Below, in pieces: positions 1 through 14,693 of a stretch of DNA of 64,000 bases. The stretch's first letter is position 1. Each line of letters starts with the position of its first letter. The DNA is from Todiramphus chloris collaris (Eukaryota; Chordata; Aves; Coraciiformes; Alcedinidae): the NCBI GenBank assembly GCA_025345505.1, contig JANVCC010000112.1, positions 1,829,324-1,893,323 of the forward strand, given 5' to 3'. The notes under the pieces are model-generated. The model saw nothing but the letters and a program-made list of their open reading frames with translations. It did no database searches and was not told where the DNA came from. A program made the translations under genes and the position numbers.

Positions 1-3000
1 ACCCTGAATCTCTACCGTTAGCATCACCTTGTGCCCATCTAATGCCCAGGTTGCTGTGAAACCTACAGCCATACCTGCCAGCAGAGCTGTCCCTGCCCAC
101 AGCTATGACTGTGCCCCTCCTTTACGTTCATTATTGAGTTCCAGACATTTCCACAAATACTTTGGGAAAGAAAATATGTTGGATTAGCCTCATTTAGAGG
201 ATGGGAAAAGCCTCTGAGAAATGGAAGGTGCTTCGGTGGCTCGGTCAAGGTCACTCTGTGTGTCAGTGGCAGGGACTGCAGCGACTGAAGGCTTTAACTC
301 CTGATCTTGTGCCCAAACCTCACATCTCCCTGCTGCCACATGAGAACAGCCCACAAACCTCCAGCTCAGCAGGACATCTTAGATCTCGAATTATAAGAGC
401 AAGATGGAAATGAAAAGAGCTCTCCATCGCTGGGGTTAAGACTTTCAGATGGTTCTTGGCTGGGAGAGCTCTACGCGCGGCTGGGTGGAGCCCGAGCCCC
501 TGGAGTACGTGCGCCGGTCATTCTCCACACACGCAGTGGGACTTCACAAAGTCCTTGCTCTGCAGAATTGGACCCTTCACAAAAAGTGGTCGTTAGGGAT
601 GAATGGCTGAGATAATTCAGAGTGGTCATCTGAAGTCCTTAGGCTGCACAAAACATGCCCAGTGAAGCCTGAAATCAAGTTAATTTGAGGTTTTGGCATT
701 TCGCTGGCGTATAAAACCGTCGGTGTGACCGTAAGGCAGAGGGGCTTTTGCAAGCTTTTGTTGAAAGCCCTTGTTTTTCTGCAGTGAACATTCAAGCAAC
801 TTGGCTGTAAAAGTGTCTTATTTCATACTCTGGCTGTTCTGTTTCTAGGAAGATTTATTTTTTTTTCCTAATGTCAGCACATGCACACACACATTCCTCC
901 TTCCCTAGTAAAAAGAACAATTGCAATTACTTCAGTGGGGACATTTGCATGTATTTCGTAGCCTCATCCTCTCATCGTAACTAACCACAATTTGTGCCAG
1001 AATCAGATCACTGAGATCTAACAAGGTAGGAGCTTCTGTGATCTTACCAGTAAACTTGCAGAACTGGTTCTGGAAAAAGCTCCTCTCCCTGCACCTTTGT
1101 TCGTTGAGGCAGGAGACAGCTTTATGGACAATTACACGTGGTTTTGTTCTATTTTTTCTCCATATTTACACCCATCTCTATCTATATTTATCTACACACA
1201 CACAAGATGAAAATGCAATTAGCACGGAGCAATAAAAATTAAAAACTTAATTTGCTGCCAGATTGAGATGTTCTCGGCCAAGCCTGCACTTGCAACACGT
1301 TTTCATTATCTCTTCCTAAATTCCTGCCAGAACGATGGTTATCAAGGAAATGCAAGTGACACTTTGAAGAGAAACTAATGATTTGGATCCCGTGCTTAGT
1401 AAGCGATTTGCACAAAGCAGCCTTCCCTTGCTCCATTATAAAACCAATAAAGTTTTCTAAAAAATACACATATTTTTACATCACCCCTATCTGATGATGT
1501 TTCAAATGTAAAAATAACCTCATTGATGCTGACAAGAATGCAAACCTAGTCTCTCGAAAATGTGAGAAGACCACAGGAATCCCATGTGACTCTGACTTCC
1601 TTTCCTTATTGGAACCATCTGTGTCTGTTGGTAACTTCAGACCATTTCCAGGTTTGACTCCCCAAAAGAAAAAAAAAAAAAAGAATTTCACAACCTTTTT
1701 GTGCATCTCAGTCTCTCTGGGTGCACTTCAAACCAGGCCCTGGACATCCTTTTGCTTTGAGGTAAAAGAGATCTTTTCAATGGCCTTCTGCAAAGCAGAC
1801 CCAAGTTTGCTTTGTGGTTTGTTCTTGCACACGCAGACAGGCACGGGGCCAGTTGTCGCAGGGATGGCAACGTGCTGACCGGGACCTCTTCCTGGTATCG
1901 AAAGCCAAGGAGCTTGTGGTGATCAAAGCCAGGTAAGATTGGCCCAGGCTGCAGACCAGCATCTCTGGTGGTCCTCCTTGAAGAGGTCTCAGCTCTCTGT
2001 TGTCCAGAAACATCTAACCCTGTACTAGTCAGCTATTTCTAGAACTTTGGCTGTGAAGAACCAGTCCTAGTACAAGGCATCTCAACCTTGATTCAAGGGT
2101 TCAGGGCACGAACAGAGAAGAGGCAAAGAAAAGGGATTGTCTGAGGTCACACGAAGGAGGAAGGCTGGAATCTAAGCTTCAGTACTCACATTATCCACTG
2201 CAACGTATATAAATTGCAGGCTTACTCATCACTACCCTTGAACCAAGGTCTTGCTACAGACTAACGTCAACTCCAGGGCATGGGACGCCTTCCTTGACAG
2301 CTTGGAGGGCACCAAGGAAGCTGTGTGGGCTACAGCAGATAAACAGGAACAATTACTCAATGCAGTGTTTGAAGCTGCACCCTTGTCTCCTTTTACACAA
2401 GGGATCTTTTGGAACGGCTCGGCTCATGTCCTGGCGGTGGATAAAGTCACTGATTATAGCAAGGGATTGCTTATATATGAAAATGATGTAATGCTGGGAT
2501 CAAGTCCAATTCCTTTGCAGGCTCCAAAGCAAACAGAGATGCCTTTCTGTTATTTTTCTTCTGGCTTTGCTGTTTCACGTTGACCAGTGGGTGAATTAAG
2601 GTGCCCATCTGATGACAGCAAGAGTCTGAAATCTGCTTCCTTCTTTTCTTCAGGGAAGAGAAGACAGGAGGCACAAACTGCTTTCAAAACAGCTCATCCC
2701 TGCAGCTTTTAGCAATGTCATACAGATCTAAGGCTCCTGTCTGCAAATTGCAGGCTCCTTTTTAGCAACCCGAATTTTTGCCTGCAAGGGTTTGAATATT
2801 TATCTGGCTTGAGAATGCACTGTGTAGTGGATTTTTAATCTGGTGGCTCCACTCGAGGCTGATGGTTACTGTAGGATGCTTTGCTGACCACCAGTTCTCT
2901 CCTTCCCAGGGCAGGTCCATGCTCTGGAGACTGCTATGGCCAGCAGTTGATGAGTAGCTGGCAGCCTGGGCACGTTCGCTGCCTGCTACGTGGTGCTGGA

Positions 3001-6000
3001 GTCTTTATCCAGCCCGTGTTGTCACACAGGGTGGCTGCACACTGGGACTGAATCCGAGCAGGTTAGTCTGAAACTTCCATGGGTGAGTGCAGGTGGACAA
3101 AGCAGAGCAGCCAGCCCAGCCCCCACTGCCTTTGTAGAAGCATCTGGGCCAGGAGTGATGGGTGGCCTGGGCGCTGGTGGCATAGCAGACAGCACCCACC
3201 AGGGCACCCTGGGACAGGGGGACTGTGGTTCTGGTGGAGAGTCTCCCAGGTAATGGCAGGGACTGGATCCAAGCTCATCAAAACCAGCCCTGACATCCCG
3301 GGTGAGGGATTCTGGTCACACAGTTGTTTGCACAAATAGAAGTTTCCCATCATCTCAGTGTAACTTCTTTGAGCCTTTTCTTTTGCAACACTGTCCTACA
3401 GACGTAGGTTTTGGTTTAAAAAAGATTTTCTGTGGAATTGCTCCTTTTCCTTGACATTTTTGCTTGCAAGGAAAGCAAACTGCATTCTGTCTCAGGACCA
3501 CCTGCACTGAAGGCACTGACATCTGCAGGCAACACTGGCAGATGTTTCCATGCTGACGTCCCCATCGATTCAGCTCTGACCTTCCCACTGGATTTCCAAT
3601 CACACCAACAAAGAAATGTGCTTCATGAGGTAATATTTGATGTTTGCTGATCTAGAAGCCTCTAGCCTTAAGGTAGCCTGAATCATCCAGCCTTTGTATC
3701 CTGAGGTTTGGACACACATTTCCTTTTCTCTTAGAAGAACAGTGGCACAGAGCAGAATCGAGGGAGACTGGCAGGGATCAGCTAGGGCTTAGAGGCTCCT
3801 TGTTTTGTGAGGTGTGAGTTTTGCAGCTATTTCTGCAGCTTCTTCTCTTGGACTCATTTGTCTCCCAGGGGACACTTGTATATTGAGATCTTTCAGTTAA
3901 CAGTGATATTGCCTCATTCCTTCTCAGAGCCTTGCACAGAAGCCCCTAGATTTTGTAAAGCCAACCTTCCTAATGCCCGGCTCTGGTAACATCACTTTCT
4001 ATGCCTGCAAAGGAGAAAGTGAGGTACGACAGATGACAACCAGCATCCAAATCACCAGGAATGTCTATAGCAGGATGGGAGATCCCTCAGAAATCTCAAA
4101 GCTGAACCCAGTGCTTGAAGGCTAGATTCTTCTCCCCGTTTCAGACGTGAAGTAGTGAAACAACCCCCACATTTTTCCTGAACAAGGGAGGGGAAAACCC
4201 TGCCTAATCCTGCCATTTCAGCTGTGTAAACGACTGAATGTCATTTCAGTGTTTTACAGTCAGTTCTGATGTTGGTTTTGCCTGTGCTGTTGGGAGTGAC
4301 ATCATCTGGCAGTTATGTCACTACTGAAAAGGAACAAACATAAACTTCTCACTCCAGTCTGAAAGTGATTAAAAACATCAAGAGGGTCACGCATGGTTAT
4401 TCAAAGAAGACAAACAATCACGCTCATAGTTTTGTTTACACGCAGGAAAATAAATGTTCTAAGAGCAGTATATCCTCACAGGCAGTCCAAGAAGCACTTC
4501 ACACCCACACAAGAAAGTGCCCAAACATTTGCAAGTCTTCCAGGAGACCGCTGGAGAGAAACAGGTATTTTAGCTGCTATAAGCCTGGGTGCATTTTCAG
4601 CCAGCTTCTCTTCCACACTAAATGACATTTGCACCCAAGTCAAAGATCCTTTATAGCCCAGCAGGGTCATAAAGAGCTTGATTTACACTGAGGCTGGATC
4701 ATATAACACCTCTACGGGCTGATTCTGCTATTGCTATGGTGACAGGACACAGAACTGCAGGTCTGAGGGACCCATCACCAAAAAGGGACGGAGTCTCCTA
4801 TCAGTTGCACTGGTATAATTTGCTGTTAGCTGCATCATCTTCAGCTAAACTGCTCTGGATTTCCCCCAGCTTAAATGGAAGTGGCATCTTTGATGTAAAT
4901 AAAGCTTAGCTTGCTAAGGCAAAAAAATTATTCACGGAATAAGCATTCTTCAAACCCTGATTTTGGTGAGGAAATTGCCAGGCTTTAGCAACTGGTACAT
5001 TACCACCTTTTCTGCCACAAGTCAGCATCACACTCAGAGAAGGTATTTTAGCAAACCTCCCCCCCCCCCCGAAGGAGTAAAATATGAAACCTTTTTCTTC
5101 ACAGAAGTTCATTGGTCCTGCAATTCAGTGGAACACCTCACAGGGAGCCAAATGTTAGAGAACTATGATTCTCCACCAAAAAATCACATTGCTGTTCCAG
5201 TTAGACCTTTCACAATGCCACACAGTTTCTTATGCTTTGGGCCAAACACATTTCTGCAGCACCTCTAATCCCCTCCGTTGGTTTTTGTCAGAGGTGTGTA
5301 AACTGACTGCATAAAATGTTAGTATAACCAAAGTTTTTCACCACGGGGTGAACAGGGACAGAGACTCAGAGCGATGTTGAATCTCCACCCTTGGGTTGAG
5401 AACAGCTCTGGGCAACTGGGTGTAACCACCTGAATTGTAAGGAGTTAGGGGATGTGTTATGGCTACCACAGGGGCTTCAAGGCACTCGTGTTGTGTGCCT
5501 TGAACACAGAGTAACTTTGCAAAGCTCAGGTGCAGCTCTCACTCCACCTCCCCAGCTCTGTGTCCCTGAGGGGTGCTCAGAGCTGAACGCAACACGAGTG
5601 CGCGTTGGCTACTCCAGTGCTCAGCTGGCTGCCTCTGGAGACAGTTGGGAATAAATGTCCTGAAATGATTTAGGAAGCACCCAGGCACGTGATTCCACCA
5701 AGAAGGAGATTAGCACCTTGGAGATGAGATGTAGCTCTATAGTATCCTGCTGTCATAAACAGTATCACTCCTATAGAGTGACCTTAGTCCTTGCTCTTCA
5801 ATAGCTTCTCTTTCCACACTGTTAATGTGTAGAAGTCTGCACGAACCCCGTTTTCACTAGAAATATATGGGAATACTTCCTCCCTCTCACACAACAGTCC
5901 AAACTTCATTCTGCAAACATTGCTTTGTAAAAGCTCCCATAAAGTTTAAATTTATGTAGCAAAGCATATACATAGATTTATGTATGTTCAGAGTTTCATT

Positions 6001-6333
6001 CCAGAATGTCAGATTTTAATGGATGAAAATATGCAGGAATATTTATTGGAATTACTTCCAATTCATTGGAATTACTCTTGTAATTAATTGAAAGCAGCTA
6101 TGTTATCTCAGACCAAGGCTGTACTGGGCTCTGCTGTCACTGCACCTGGGCAGTGTTCAGGTATCGGTCAAGCGGCAGTTGCAAACCAAGCTGACGGACG
6201 CGGCTGAGTTTCTGTTTCGAAGCTGCCAGGAGCACCTACCTGCCCTTCAGCCCCGCATGTAAACGCAGTCAGAAACTTCAGAGGCATTTTATTTTTCCCT
6301 AGCTGACACACAAATCAGTTAGAGGCACCATAC
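1..6333 (-). other. Partial ANTXR1 intron before the last exon
   Basis: No exon, RNA gene or recognisable mobile element was found here. It holds only simple tracts: A14 at 1669-1682, a short CA run near 1194-1204 and C12 at 5059-5070. The missing terminal exon (GRCINF start, proline-rich) was looked for on the minus strand and not seen. Confidence 0.7.
5059..5070 (+). repeat. C12 homopolymer
   Basis: Twelve consecutive C bases within the left partial intron. A single-base slippage tract, and a likely place for a length error in the assembly. Confidence 0.95.
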
Positions 6334-6414
6334 CTTGTCTCCTGGCTGTGGGCGCATCACAGACACGCGGTCGTAGCCTTTCCGCAGCAAGACCCAGAGA
6401 GCGTCCAGCTTCCC
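6334..6414 (-). CDS. ANTXR1: ANTXR1 exon, [16 protein letters not shown] tail segment (about exon 17)
   Basis: This 81-base exon (27 codons, phase 0 both sides) reads [16 protein letters not shown] and then [11 protein letters not shown]. It is a compact conserved block near the end of the tail. The [16 protein letters not shown] wording fits ANTXR1 rather than ANTXR2. The acceptor is TTCTCACTGCAG and the donor GTATGG. It is the last coding exon in the window. The final exon, which begins GRCINF in the family and carries the long proline-rich end, was not found in the 6.3 kb to the left edge and presumably lies beyond it. Reading through the donor gives VWCL and then a stop. The exon is noticeably richer in CpG than its surroundings. 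Confidence 0.95.
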
Positions 6415-6849
6415 CTGCAGTGAGAAGAAACACAGCGTCATCCCCCGCGCGAGAGCGAGCGTCCTGTGCCGGCTGCACCCGGGGTCCACGCAGCTTAGAT
6501 CCACACGGCTTTTCCTTAATCATTTCCTCTGCCTCTACAAGATGCTGGAGGGCTGTGTTTTCCCTCACAGAAAGTCGCTCCCAGTGTGCCACGAGCGCAA
6601 AGGAAGCGGCTTTCGGATGGGCAGTGAGCGGGTACGGCTGACACTCAGCAGTAGCCCTGTGCCCAGCCTTTATGGATTCCTCTGAAAATCTTCCAAAGGG
6701 AATAGGTGACCTCCTAGGCTGAGAGTGAGTCCAGTACCTGCTCAGGTCTTGATGTGGTTGCTCTCACAAAGCCAAATCAGTGCAGAAAGGAACCAGGTGG
6801 ATTTCTACCATGCATTCCCTGACTACCAAGCCATGTGGGGCGGCTGAAA

Positions 6850-6978
6850 CACTGGGGGGAAGGGATCCATCCAGAGGGACCTCAACAGGCTGGAGAGGTG
6901 GGCCATGCCAACCTCATGAAGTTCAATAAGGCCAAATGCAAGGTCCTCCATCTGGGTCAGAGCAATCCCAAGCACCAG
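6850..6978 (+). mobile_element. CR1 LINE fragment, 5' side of gap
   Basis: The plus strand carries typical CR1 ORF2 3'-region text: AGAGGGACCT, CAACAGGCTGGAGAGGTGGG, CTCATGAAGTTCAA, AAGGTCCTCCATCTGGG and CAATCCCAAGCACC. In protein terms this is the CR1 reverse-transcriptase tail around 'LMKFNKAKCKVLHLG'. It is cut off by an assembly gap, and the start at about 6850 is approximate. Confidence 0.9.
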
Positions 6979-7378
6979 NNNNNNNNNNNNNNNNNNNNNN
7001 NNNNNNNNNNNNNNNNNNNNNNNNNNNNNNNNNNNNNNNNNNNNNNNNNNNNNNNNNNNNNNNNNNNNNNNNNNNNNNNNNNNNNNNNNNNNNNNNNNNN
7101 NNNNNNNNNNNNNNNNNNNNNNNNNNNNNNNNNNNNNNNNNNNNNNNNNNNNNNNNNNNNNNNNNNNNNNNNNNNNNNNNNNNNNNNNNNNNNNNNNNNN
7201 NNNNNNNNNNNNNNNNNNNNNNNNNNNNNNNNNNNNNNNNNNNNNNNNNNNNNNNNNNNNNNNNNNNNNNNNNNNNNNNNNNNNNNNNNNNNNNNNNNNN
7301 NNNNNNNNNNNNNNNNNNNNNNNNNNNNNNNNNNNNNNNNNNNNNNNNNNNNNNNNNNNNNNNNNNNNNNNNNNNNNN
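6979..7378. other. Assembly gap (400 N)
   Basis: There are exactly 400 unknown bases, flanked on both sides by the same CR1 element in the same orientation. The true length is unknown. The gap lies within the repeat, so the hidden sequence is probably mostly CR1. An open frame drawn across it would be meaningless. Confidence 0.99.
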
Positions 7379-7435
7379 GGGGGGTTGGAACTAGATGGTC
7401 TTTAAGGTCCCTTCCAACCCTGACTATTCTATCAT
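7379..7435 (+). mobile_element. CR1 LINE 3' end after the gap
   Basis: GGGGTTGGAACTAGATGGTC, then AAGGTCCCTTCCAACCCTGA and ATTCTATCATTCTCTGG form the conserved CR1 3' terminus with a diverged 8-bp end repeat. Orientation and position fit the fragment at 6850-6978, so the two are probably one element. Confidence 0.92.
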
Positions 7436-10400
7436 TCTCTGGTTCTATTCTGCCTCCTCCTCCAGCTGGCTGAGGACTTGCCTCTAGCTCTAGGTGACCA
7501 CTGTGACATATTAGAATAGCTTTGATTTATATCTCAAAACAATCTGCTGGGGGGGAACTGGCTGAGAAACCATCTCCCCACGCAGCCAAGAGCTGAGTCA
7601 CAGCGAGGTGCTGTGTAACAACCTGCATCATCTCTCATGGCAGCTACGTGCTGGCGAGAGAGCATCAGGTTACCGGGTCTCACACGAGCTCCCCAGTCCC
7701 ACCCCAGATGTCAGTTAATATTTGTCTCTCTTCCAGGCAATAGCACACATCTTTCAAAGTCCTCCACTCCTATGAGCTCAGTGTCAGCTGCCCTACAGAT
7801 GCCAGCCTCGACACATTGCGCTGGTTTGGCCAAGACGTCCCCCTCACTGTGTGGTCTCATCCCCAGCAGCCTGGAGCCACACGTGTGCACGTGCACAGAC
7901 CCAGACAAGTTCCACCAAAACCCCAACGTGTTGAAATCTCTTGTTGACAGAAGGTTTGGATGAGATGTGGGGCCAGCCCCTCCCTGCCATTCCTGCAGTG
8001 CTTCTCTGTGATGCGGATGAAAAATCCACCCCTGACTGAGATTCAGCAGCGACACAAAACGCCAAGCCTGTGGTTACTTCCCAAGTGAGCTGAACAAGGG
8101 CAGAAGGAGCAGCAGAGGGCTGTGCAACGTAGAACTAGCCACCAAATCATCTGCTCTAAAACATACATCTGCTGCTGAAGGCCTCCCTGCTCTATCCCCA
8201 TTCCAATAGACCAGGGTTTCCCTTTCCTGAGGGATTCAGCTTCCAGGAGATCTGCGGAAGGGTTTGCACGAGTGCAGCTTGTTGTCTGGCTCAGCAGAAG
8301 GCTGCAAACATCACAAGCTGAAGATTAATTTATCAAACTCGTTTCACACGAACTTCCCTTGTCTGCTACGTGCATGGCACCCAGAGATGGGTAACAATCT
8401 TGTGAGAGGATTAACAACAGGCAGTATTTATCAAGGTTTCCCTTAGGATTGTTTCAAATGCTACAACTGTTGTGACACCAGAGCAGGTGCCAGGAGGGAA
8501 ACCCCTCCCAGTCACAGTCAGTAAATTGTGTCTGCAGAGAGGGAGCCGAGCTGGTCTGAGAATGCACCAAATTGTCCCTTGGTACAAAACTATTTCCTGC
8601 AGCCGAGGGGATCCAACCCAAAGACCTCGCTGCCTCCGACCAGACTCAGAAAGTCATGTATGATCACTACCCATTTCCTGGAAATAAAGACTACAAAAAT
8701 CATATTGCCTCATGGGATGAGATGAAGCGAATGGAAACGCACGCTGCGTATTGCAGTGGAGCTGGGAAAAGAGCAAATAGCTCCATTAACAGGAAGGGAA
8801 CTTGCTTTCCCGAGACCTGCAGCTCATGGTTGGGAGTAAACTTGTGTCTGTGATGGTGAGACCTTCCTGAGAGCCTTCTGTGACCTCAGTTCTCTGCTAT
8901 CTAACTAAAGACTCGGTGCACTCAGTGTATACACTGCATTTGCTGGGGATGTGGAGGTTTACTCTTCCCTTTTCAAGAAGCCATTAGGGCCATAATCCCC
9001 TTGGAGACCTGTATTCCTCAACCAGTGTGTTGAGCCAATGGTTCAGAGCTGCTCTGGGAGCTGGGAGGGATACATGGGTGGAGACAGGCAGACACACAGA
9101 ATGACTGCATAGATCTTGTTTCCATAGGATACTTCCTAAGGGGAGAGCCAGGAAAGTCTGTTATTCTCAAAGGAAGGAGCAAGAAACTCCTTTGTCAGAC
9201 TCCTCTGCATTTGGACAGCACAACTTCTTAGACCTGAGGGAAGCCATCCCTGTCTACCCCAATCCATCTTTCCCCCTACATCGGGGCTGGTTGAAGCTCT
9301 TGATCTCCTGTCCCCTCTGACAAGTGCAGAAATAAGTACTTTTTTCTTCCATTTCTCCTTTAGGAAACCAGAGAGAAAATTCCAACTTTCCATGGAACAA
9401 AATAGGCTTTTTTACTCTGCAGCCCTCATTTCCAAGAGCCTACCAAGATTTCTTGGGAAAAGGCAATAGCTCAATCCTTGGGAGTCTGAATGGAGTCCCA
9501 GGGTCTGCCTGAAACATCTGAGTGGAAGACAGAGAATGTGGATCATGGAAAGGATGATGTTGGTTGAAATGAAAATGGCAATGCTTTCACTTGGAAATAT
9601 AAACACTCCTGTGCTCTCCAGGCTATGGGCTGTGTCTCTGGGAACTCCTTTGCAATTGAAGCACAAGGTTACTTGGAGGAAAAAAAAAAAAGTCTGGAAG
9701 AAAATAAAGCTTTGAGTCCTGCTAGCTATGAAGTCCAGAAAGAAGAAACAATCAGGGCAGATGACAAATGGAGGAGGGCAGAGTTTAATATGAATGTATT
9801 CTCTTCCTGAATTAATGGTTAATTCAGCACTGTACTGACCCTGGTCTAGGGAATGACCTGATGCCTACAGTGTTCCTCAGACCTGGTACCTGGTGGTGTC
9901 AGTTAGAGGCAGTTTTGTGAGCTGCCCAGAAATCCAAGCTGCCCTTGGGCCTCTTCTAGCCAGGAAGCTGTGCCATGGCAGCTTTGTAAAGAGAGACAGG
10001 AGGGCCAAAGACTAGAAAATGTGCCAGAGACACATGGCTTAGTAAATTCTGAAGTAGTCTCCACTTAGGATTCACCTGAGGTTTCTTTCTGAGACCACCA
10101 GTTGTTGCTTCAGCCATAGCCTTGAGGCAAGTCCTGCATGTGAGTGTTTGTGAATGAACAGTGAGTTTCGCCTGCCTTGTCTCGTGGTCCTTTCTTCATT
10201 GGTTTTTAGGGACTAATATGTGTCCTTTTGAACTCAAACAAGTAGTAGAAATGCTTTTTGGAGGAGGAGGAAAGGAGCTGTAGCTAAGCAGACAGGTAGA
10301 AAAAAGCAGAGGTAGAACCAGGGGTAGGAGGAAGGCTGCTAGCCAAAGCAAAGCACACAAACCTGGCTGCAGCAGGGGCATGTCCTGAACCAAATCAAAA

Positions 10401-11033
10401 CTCAAGGCACGGTCCTTTATGATCCTTCACTTGCACCTACATTTTGTGCTGCCCTCCTTCTGTCAGAAGAACTGAGGATTTGGCAAGTTTCTTAGCAAGC
10501 TTTCAGGCTTGGCATTCTCCTTGGATTATTTGTACTGACTGTTCAAACTGTCAAAATGGTATTTTAAAAGGGGGATAACCCAGTTGGCACTGAGCTAAGA
10601 AGTGACAGCAGCAAATAAGACTAACAATAATAATCACTATGTGTTAAGTGTCAGTAGCCACATTTGATGGGAAATAAATCTCTGGAGCATTTCAAAAAGC
10701 AATCTATCTGCTCCCAGCTTTCTACCTACCTGATAGAAGTTACTCTGGGAAGAGTGGCAAAGAGAGGGAAGAAAAACTCCATCAGATAAGCTGGCATAAG
10801 GCAGAACACTCTAAGTAAAGGCTGGCACTCTCATGCTGCCTAGAGAAAAGGAGGCCCCTTGGCCAGCAAGATGACTGGCCCTAAAATGTGTATTTCCTGG
10901 CTGCATGTCAGATTCAAGCTACCTCGGTTCACTGTTCCTGAGATTTAATTCCTTGCCCTCCTCCTTTACCAGTCTTTTTTTAAAGTCACTTGTAGCAGGC
11001 ACAGTTATCTGCCTTTAGAGAGGTGCTTCAACC

Positions 11034-11215
11034 AGTCCAGAGTGGGCAGAAATTGAACATCAACCAAACGAGCAGGAGCACGCTTGGAGCATGGGGACAG
11101 GGTAAAATTTAAGCTGAGTATCAGGAGACATTTCCTATGGGTGAGGTGTGGTAGTCTGGGCAGTCTGCAAACCATTCCCCCCTGAAAGTGGTGGAAGCCT
11201 CTATGTTATTTTAAA
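11034..11215 (+). mobile_element. Possible ancient, heavily diverged CR1-like remnant
   Basis: Phrases such as AAGCTGAGTATCAGGAGACA, GTGGTAGTCTGGGCAGTCTG and CCCTGAAAGTGGTGGAAGCC resemble the CR1 3' region, where a list of residues on the folding of the last ORF2 segment precedes 'GTGGTGGAGTC'. There is no recognisable 3' end repeat. The call rests on loose word similarity only. Confidence 0.35.
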
Positions 11216-13197
11216 AACCATACACTTTTTGGCTGTAGTTCAATAGAAGGTGCAGTGGCAATTAATAATTAGGTAAATTCTTGTTCACACTCAGGCTGCT
11301 AAATACTACCCAGATGTGGAACACCCCGAAGTTATGGGAGTATTTGGATATAGTGTCGTGGACTGCAGCTGTCCTTGCACTGTATACAATTTGAATGGCA
11401 AACAAGAGAGATATTTCTAAAGGAATTAAGAATATATATCACTAATAATGTGCTCCTTATATTTGTAGGCCCCCTCAGAACTGAATTCTTGCTGTTCTGT
11501 TACAAAGCAAAACCAGCTCCTAGTCTGAGTCAGAACTGAGTCTGCATTGAATCTTTTGTCCAAGCCTCTCGTGGACTTTGGAGAATTTCCAGCTGAGACA
11601 GATCTGCAACAAACTTGACTGCTCAGTTCAGAACTGATTTCCTACCATGCAGAATCAACTCTGAAAATGAACTGAAACTCTCCTGAAGCTGCAATCCACC
11701 AGCATGAGCTGCTGAAGGAAGAGGGCAGAAACTCAGCAGTCTCTTCTACGAGAAAGGAAAACTAATGATACTAATGATTCCAGGTAGTGGTACCCACGCA
11801 GATTCCAGCTGCCTGAGCAGGTATTCAGGGCTCTTTGTGCTAAAAAGGAGGGTTTCTGCCAGCTCCTCAGTGGTTAGAGCACAGCGTTGCGTGCTCAGAA
11901 CCCTTCCGACGGCAGCGCGCAAAAAGCAGCTGAGCTGCGGCTCTCGGCTCGATGAGGTCGTTGCCACGAGCACGTGGTAGGAGAGACAATCTCCCAGTTG
12001 CCACCAGTGTGTTTTACAAACGCTTTGCACTGATGCAAAACGACAGCACGATGCATTCAGGAAGGAAGGAGCAGCTCGATGGGACGGTGCTTACTGCATC
12101 CCCCACGCTGCGCTGCGAAGAGTCGACTCTAGCGTGTCCCACCGCCAACCCCCTGAGCACATGCTGAAGTCATTAGAACACAACTGCAGATGACTCGTTG
12201 GTGGGTTGTGTTTATTAGATGCTAATCTTAAAGGGGAAAAGAGAGAAGGCACTGGACCAAATTTCCAAAGAGGCTCACGTTTCCGTATCCTCCGGAAACC
12301 GCCCTCGGTCCCTGGTGCCCCCTTGCCATCCCTGCTCTGGATTTGAACCAGCTGCAGGACCAGTGGCCGAGGGAAGCCGTGAGACCTGCCCACATTCCAC
12401 CTCTTGGAGCTGATCAGCACCGAGATAGAGCACGGGAAACCTGAGTGTACTCAGAGTGGTGCAGCTCTGTTGCAACAACTCAGCCAATAGAATGTGTCTG
12501 ACTGGACTGACTGCTACTGGGGAGGAAGAAAACAGAATAAAACCTCTGTTTTCCAGCAGTGAGGCACTTCCTCATTCCCCAGCATAAAGTCTGAGGTGAG
12601 CTCCATACACCAAAATGTTTACTACCTACGTTCCACTGCCTATTTGCAGACTACTTGAAGATAAATTGCCTATAGGGGGTTTCTAAGACTCCAACCAGCA
12701 TCTCTGCTCTTCAAAATGAGATTTGCATTGCATGCGGCGTGGTATCAGTGTGACCTTGGCCTTCCACATCTGAGGCACTCAAATTCAGCCAAAAGCTTCT
12801 TGCAGGGCATTCTCTCCTCGCGAGGTGAGCGCACTGCCCTGCAGCACGCCTGGCCCCGGGAACCGCCGTGCTTCAATCCCTCATCTGCTGAGGACAACCC
12901 TCCATGATGACATTTAGCTGCCATTTTCTTCCTATTTTCTCTCTAGAAAGAGGATGCTGTTTCTTCCCTGCATCTCAAGGAATATGCATCAGGGACTAAA
13001 GGCCCTGCCCTTGGAAGTGCAGTTGAGTCTGTGAGCACTTTGCAGAAGCTACCTCTGCCACCCCAAGGGATCAGGACCCTATCCTGGTCCAAGAAAGGAA
13101 TGCAACCCCAAAACTTGATCAACCCGTCAGGAAATCCCTATCAGCCCTTGTGGCTCCTTCCTACAGCACCTCCCCAGGCACACATTCAAGGGCACTC

Positions 13198-13385
13198 TCA
13201 GAATCACTGCGGTTGGAAAAGCCCCTTGGGATCATCGTGTCCAACCATTAACCCTACTCTACAAGGTCACCCCCAGACCATCTCCCCCAGCACCACATCT
13301 CAGCGATGCTGAAACACACCCAGGGCTGGCCACTCACCCCCCTCCCTGGGCAGCCCATTCCCATATTTCACTACCCTTTCTGTAG
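13198..13385 (-). mobile_element. CR1 LINE 3' end, minus orientation
   Basis: It begins with the reversed terminus (TCAGAATCACTGCGGTTGGA), followed by GGGATCATCGTGTCCAACCA, ACCCTACTCTACAAGGTCAC and CTGGGCAGCCCATTCC. It shares near-identical wording with the copies at 43387 and 56383, so these belong to one subfamily. Confidence 0.92.
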
Positions 13386-13412
13386 TCTAGTCTCTCATGC
13401 ACAGTTTCTCTA

Positions 13413-14693
<1,281 letters not shown>

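Noticed and set aside
2251-2583. 110-codon plus-strand frame near the left edge
   Set aside because: No similarity recognised and no ATG at its start; likely chance.
1-6333. The last ANTXR1 exon with its proline-rich tail
   Set aside because: Searched for on the minus strand as a GRCINF-type start followed by proline codons; no such stretch was seen, so it is taken to lie outside the window.
6835-7473. 212-codon frame running through the N gap
   Set aside because: Most of it is unknown bases, and the ends are CR1.
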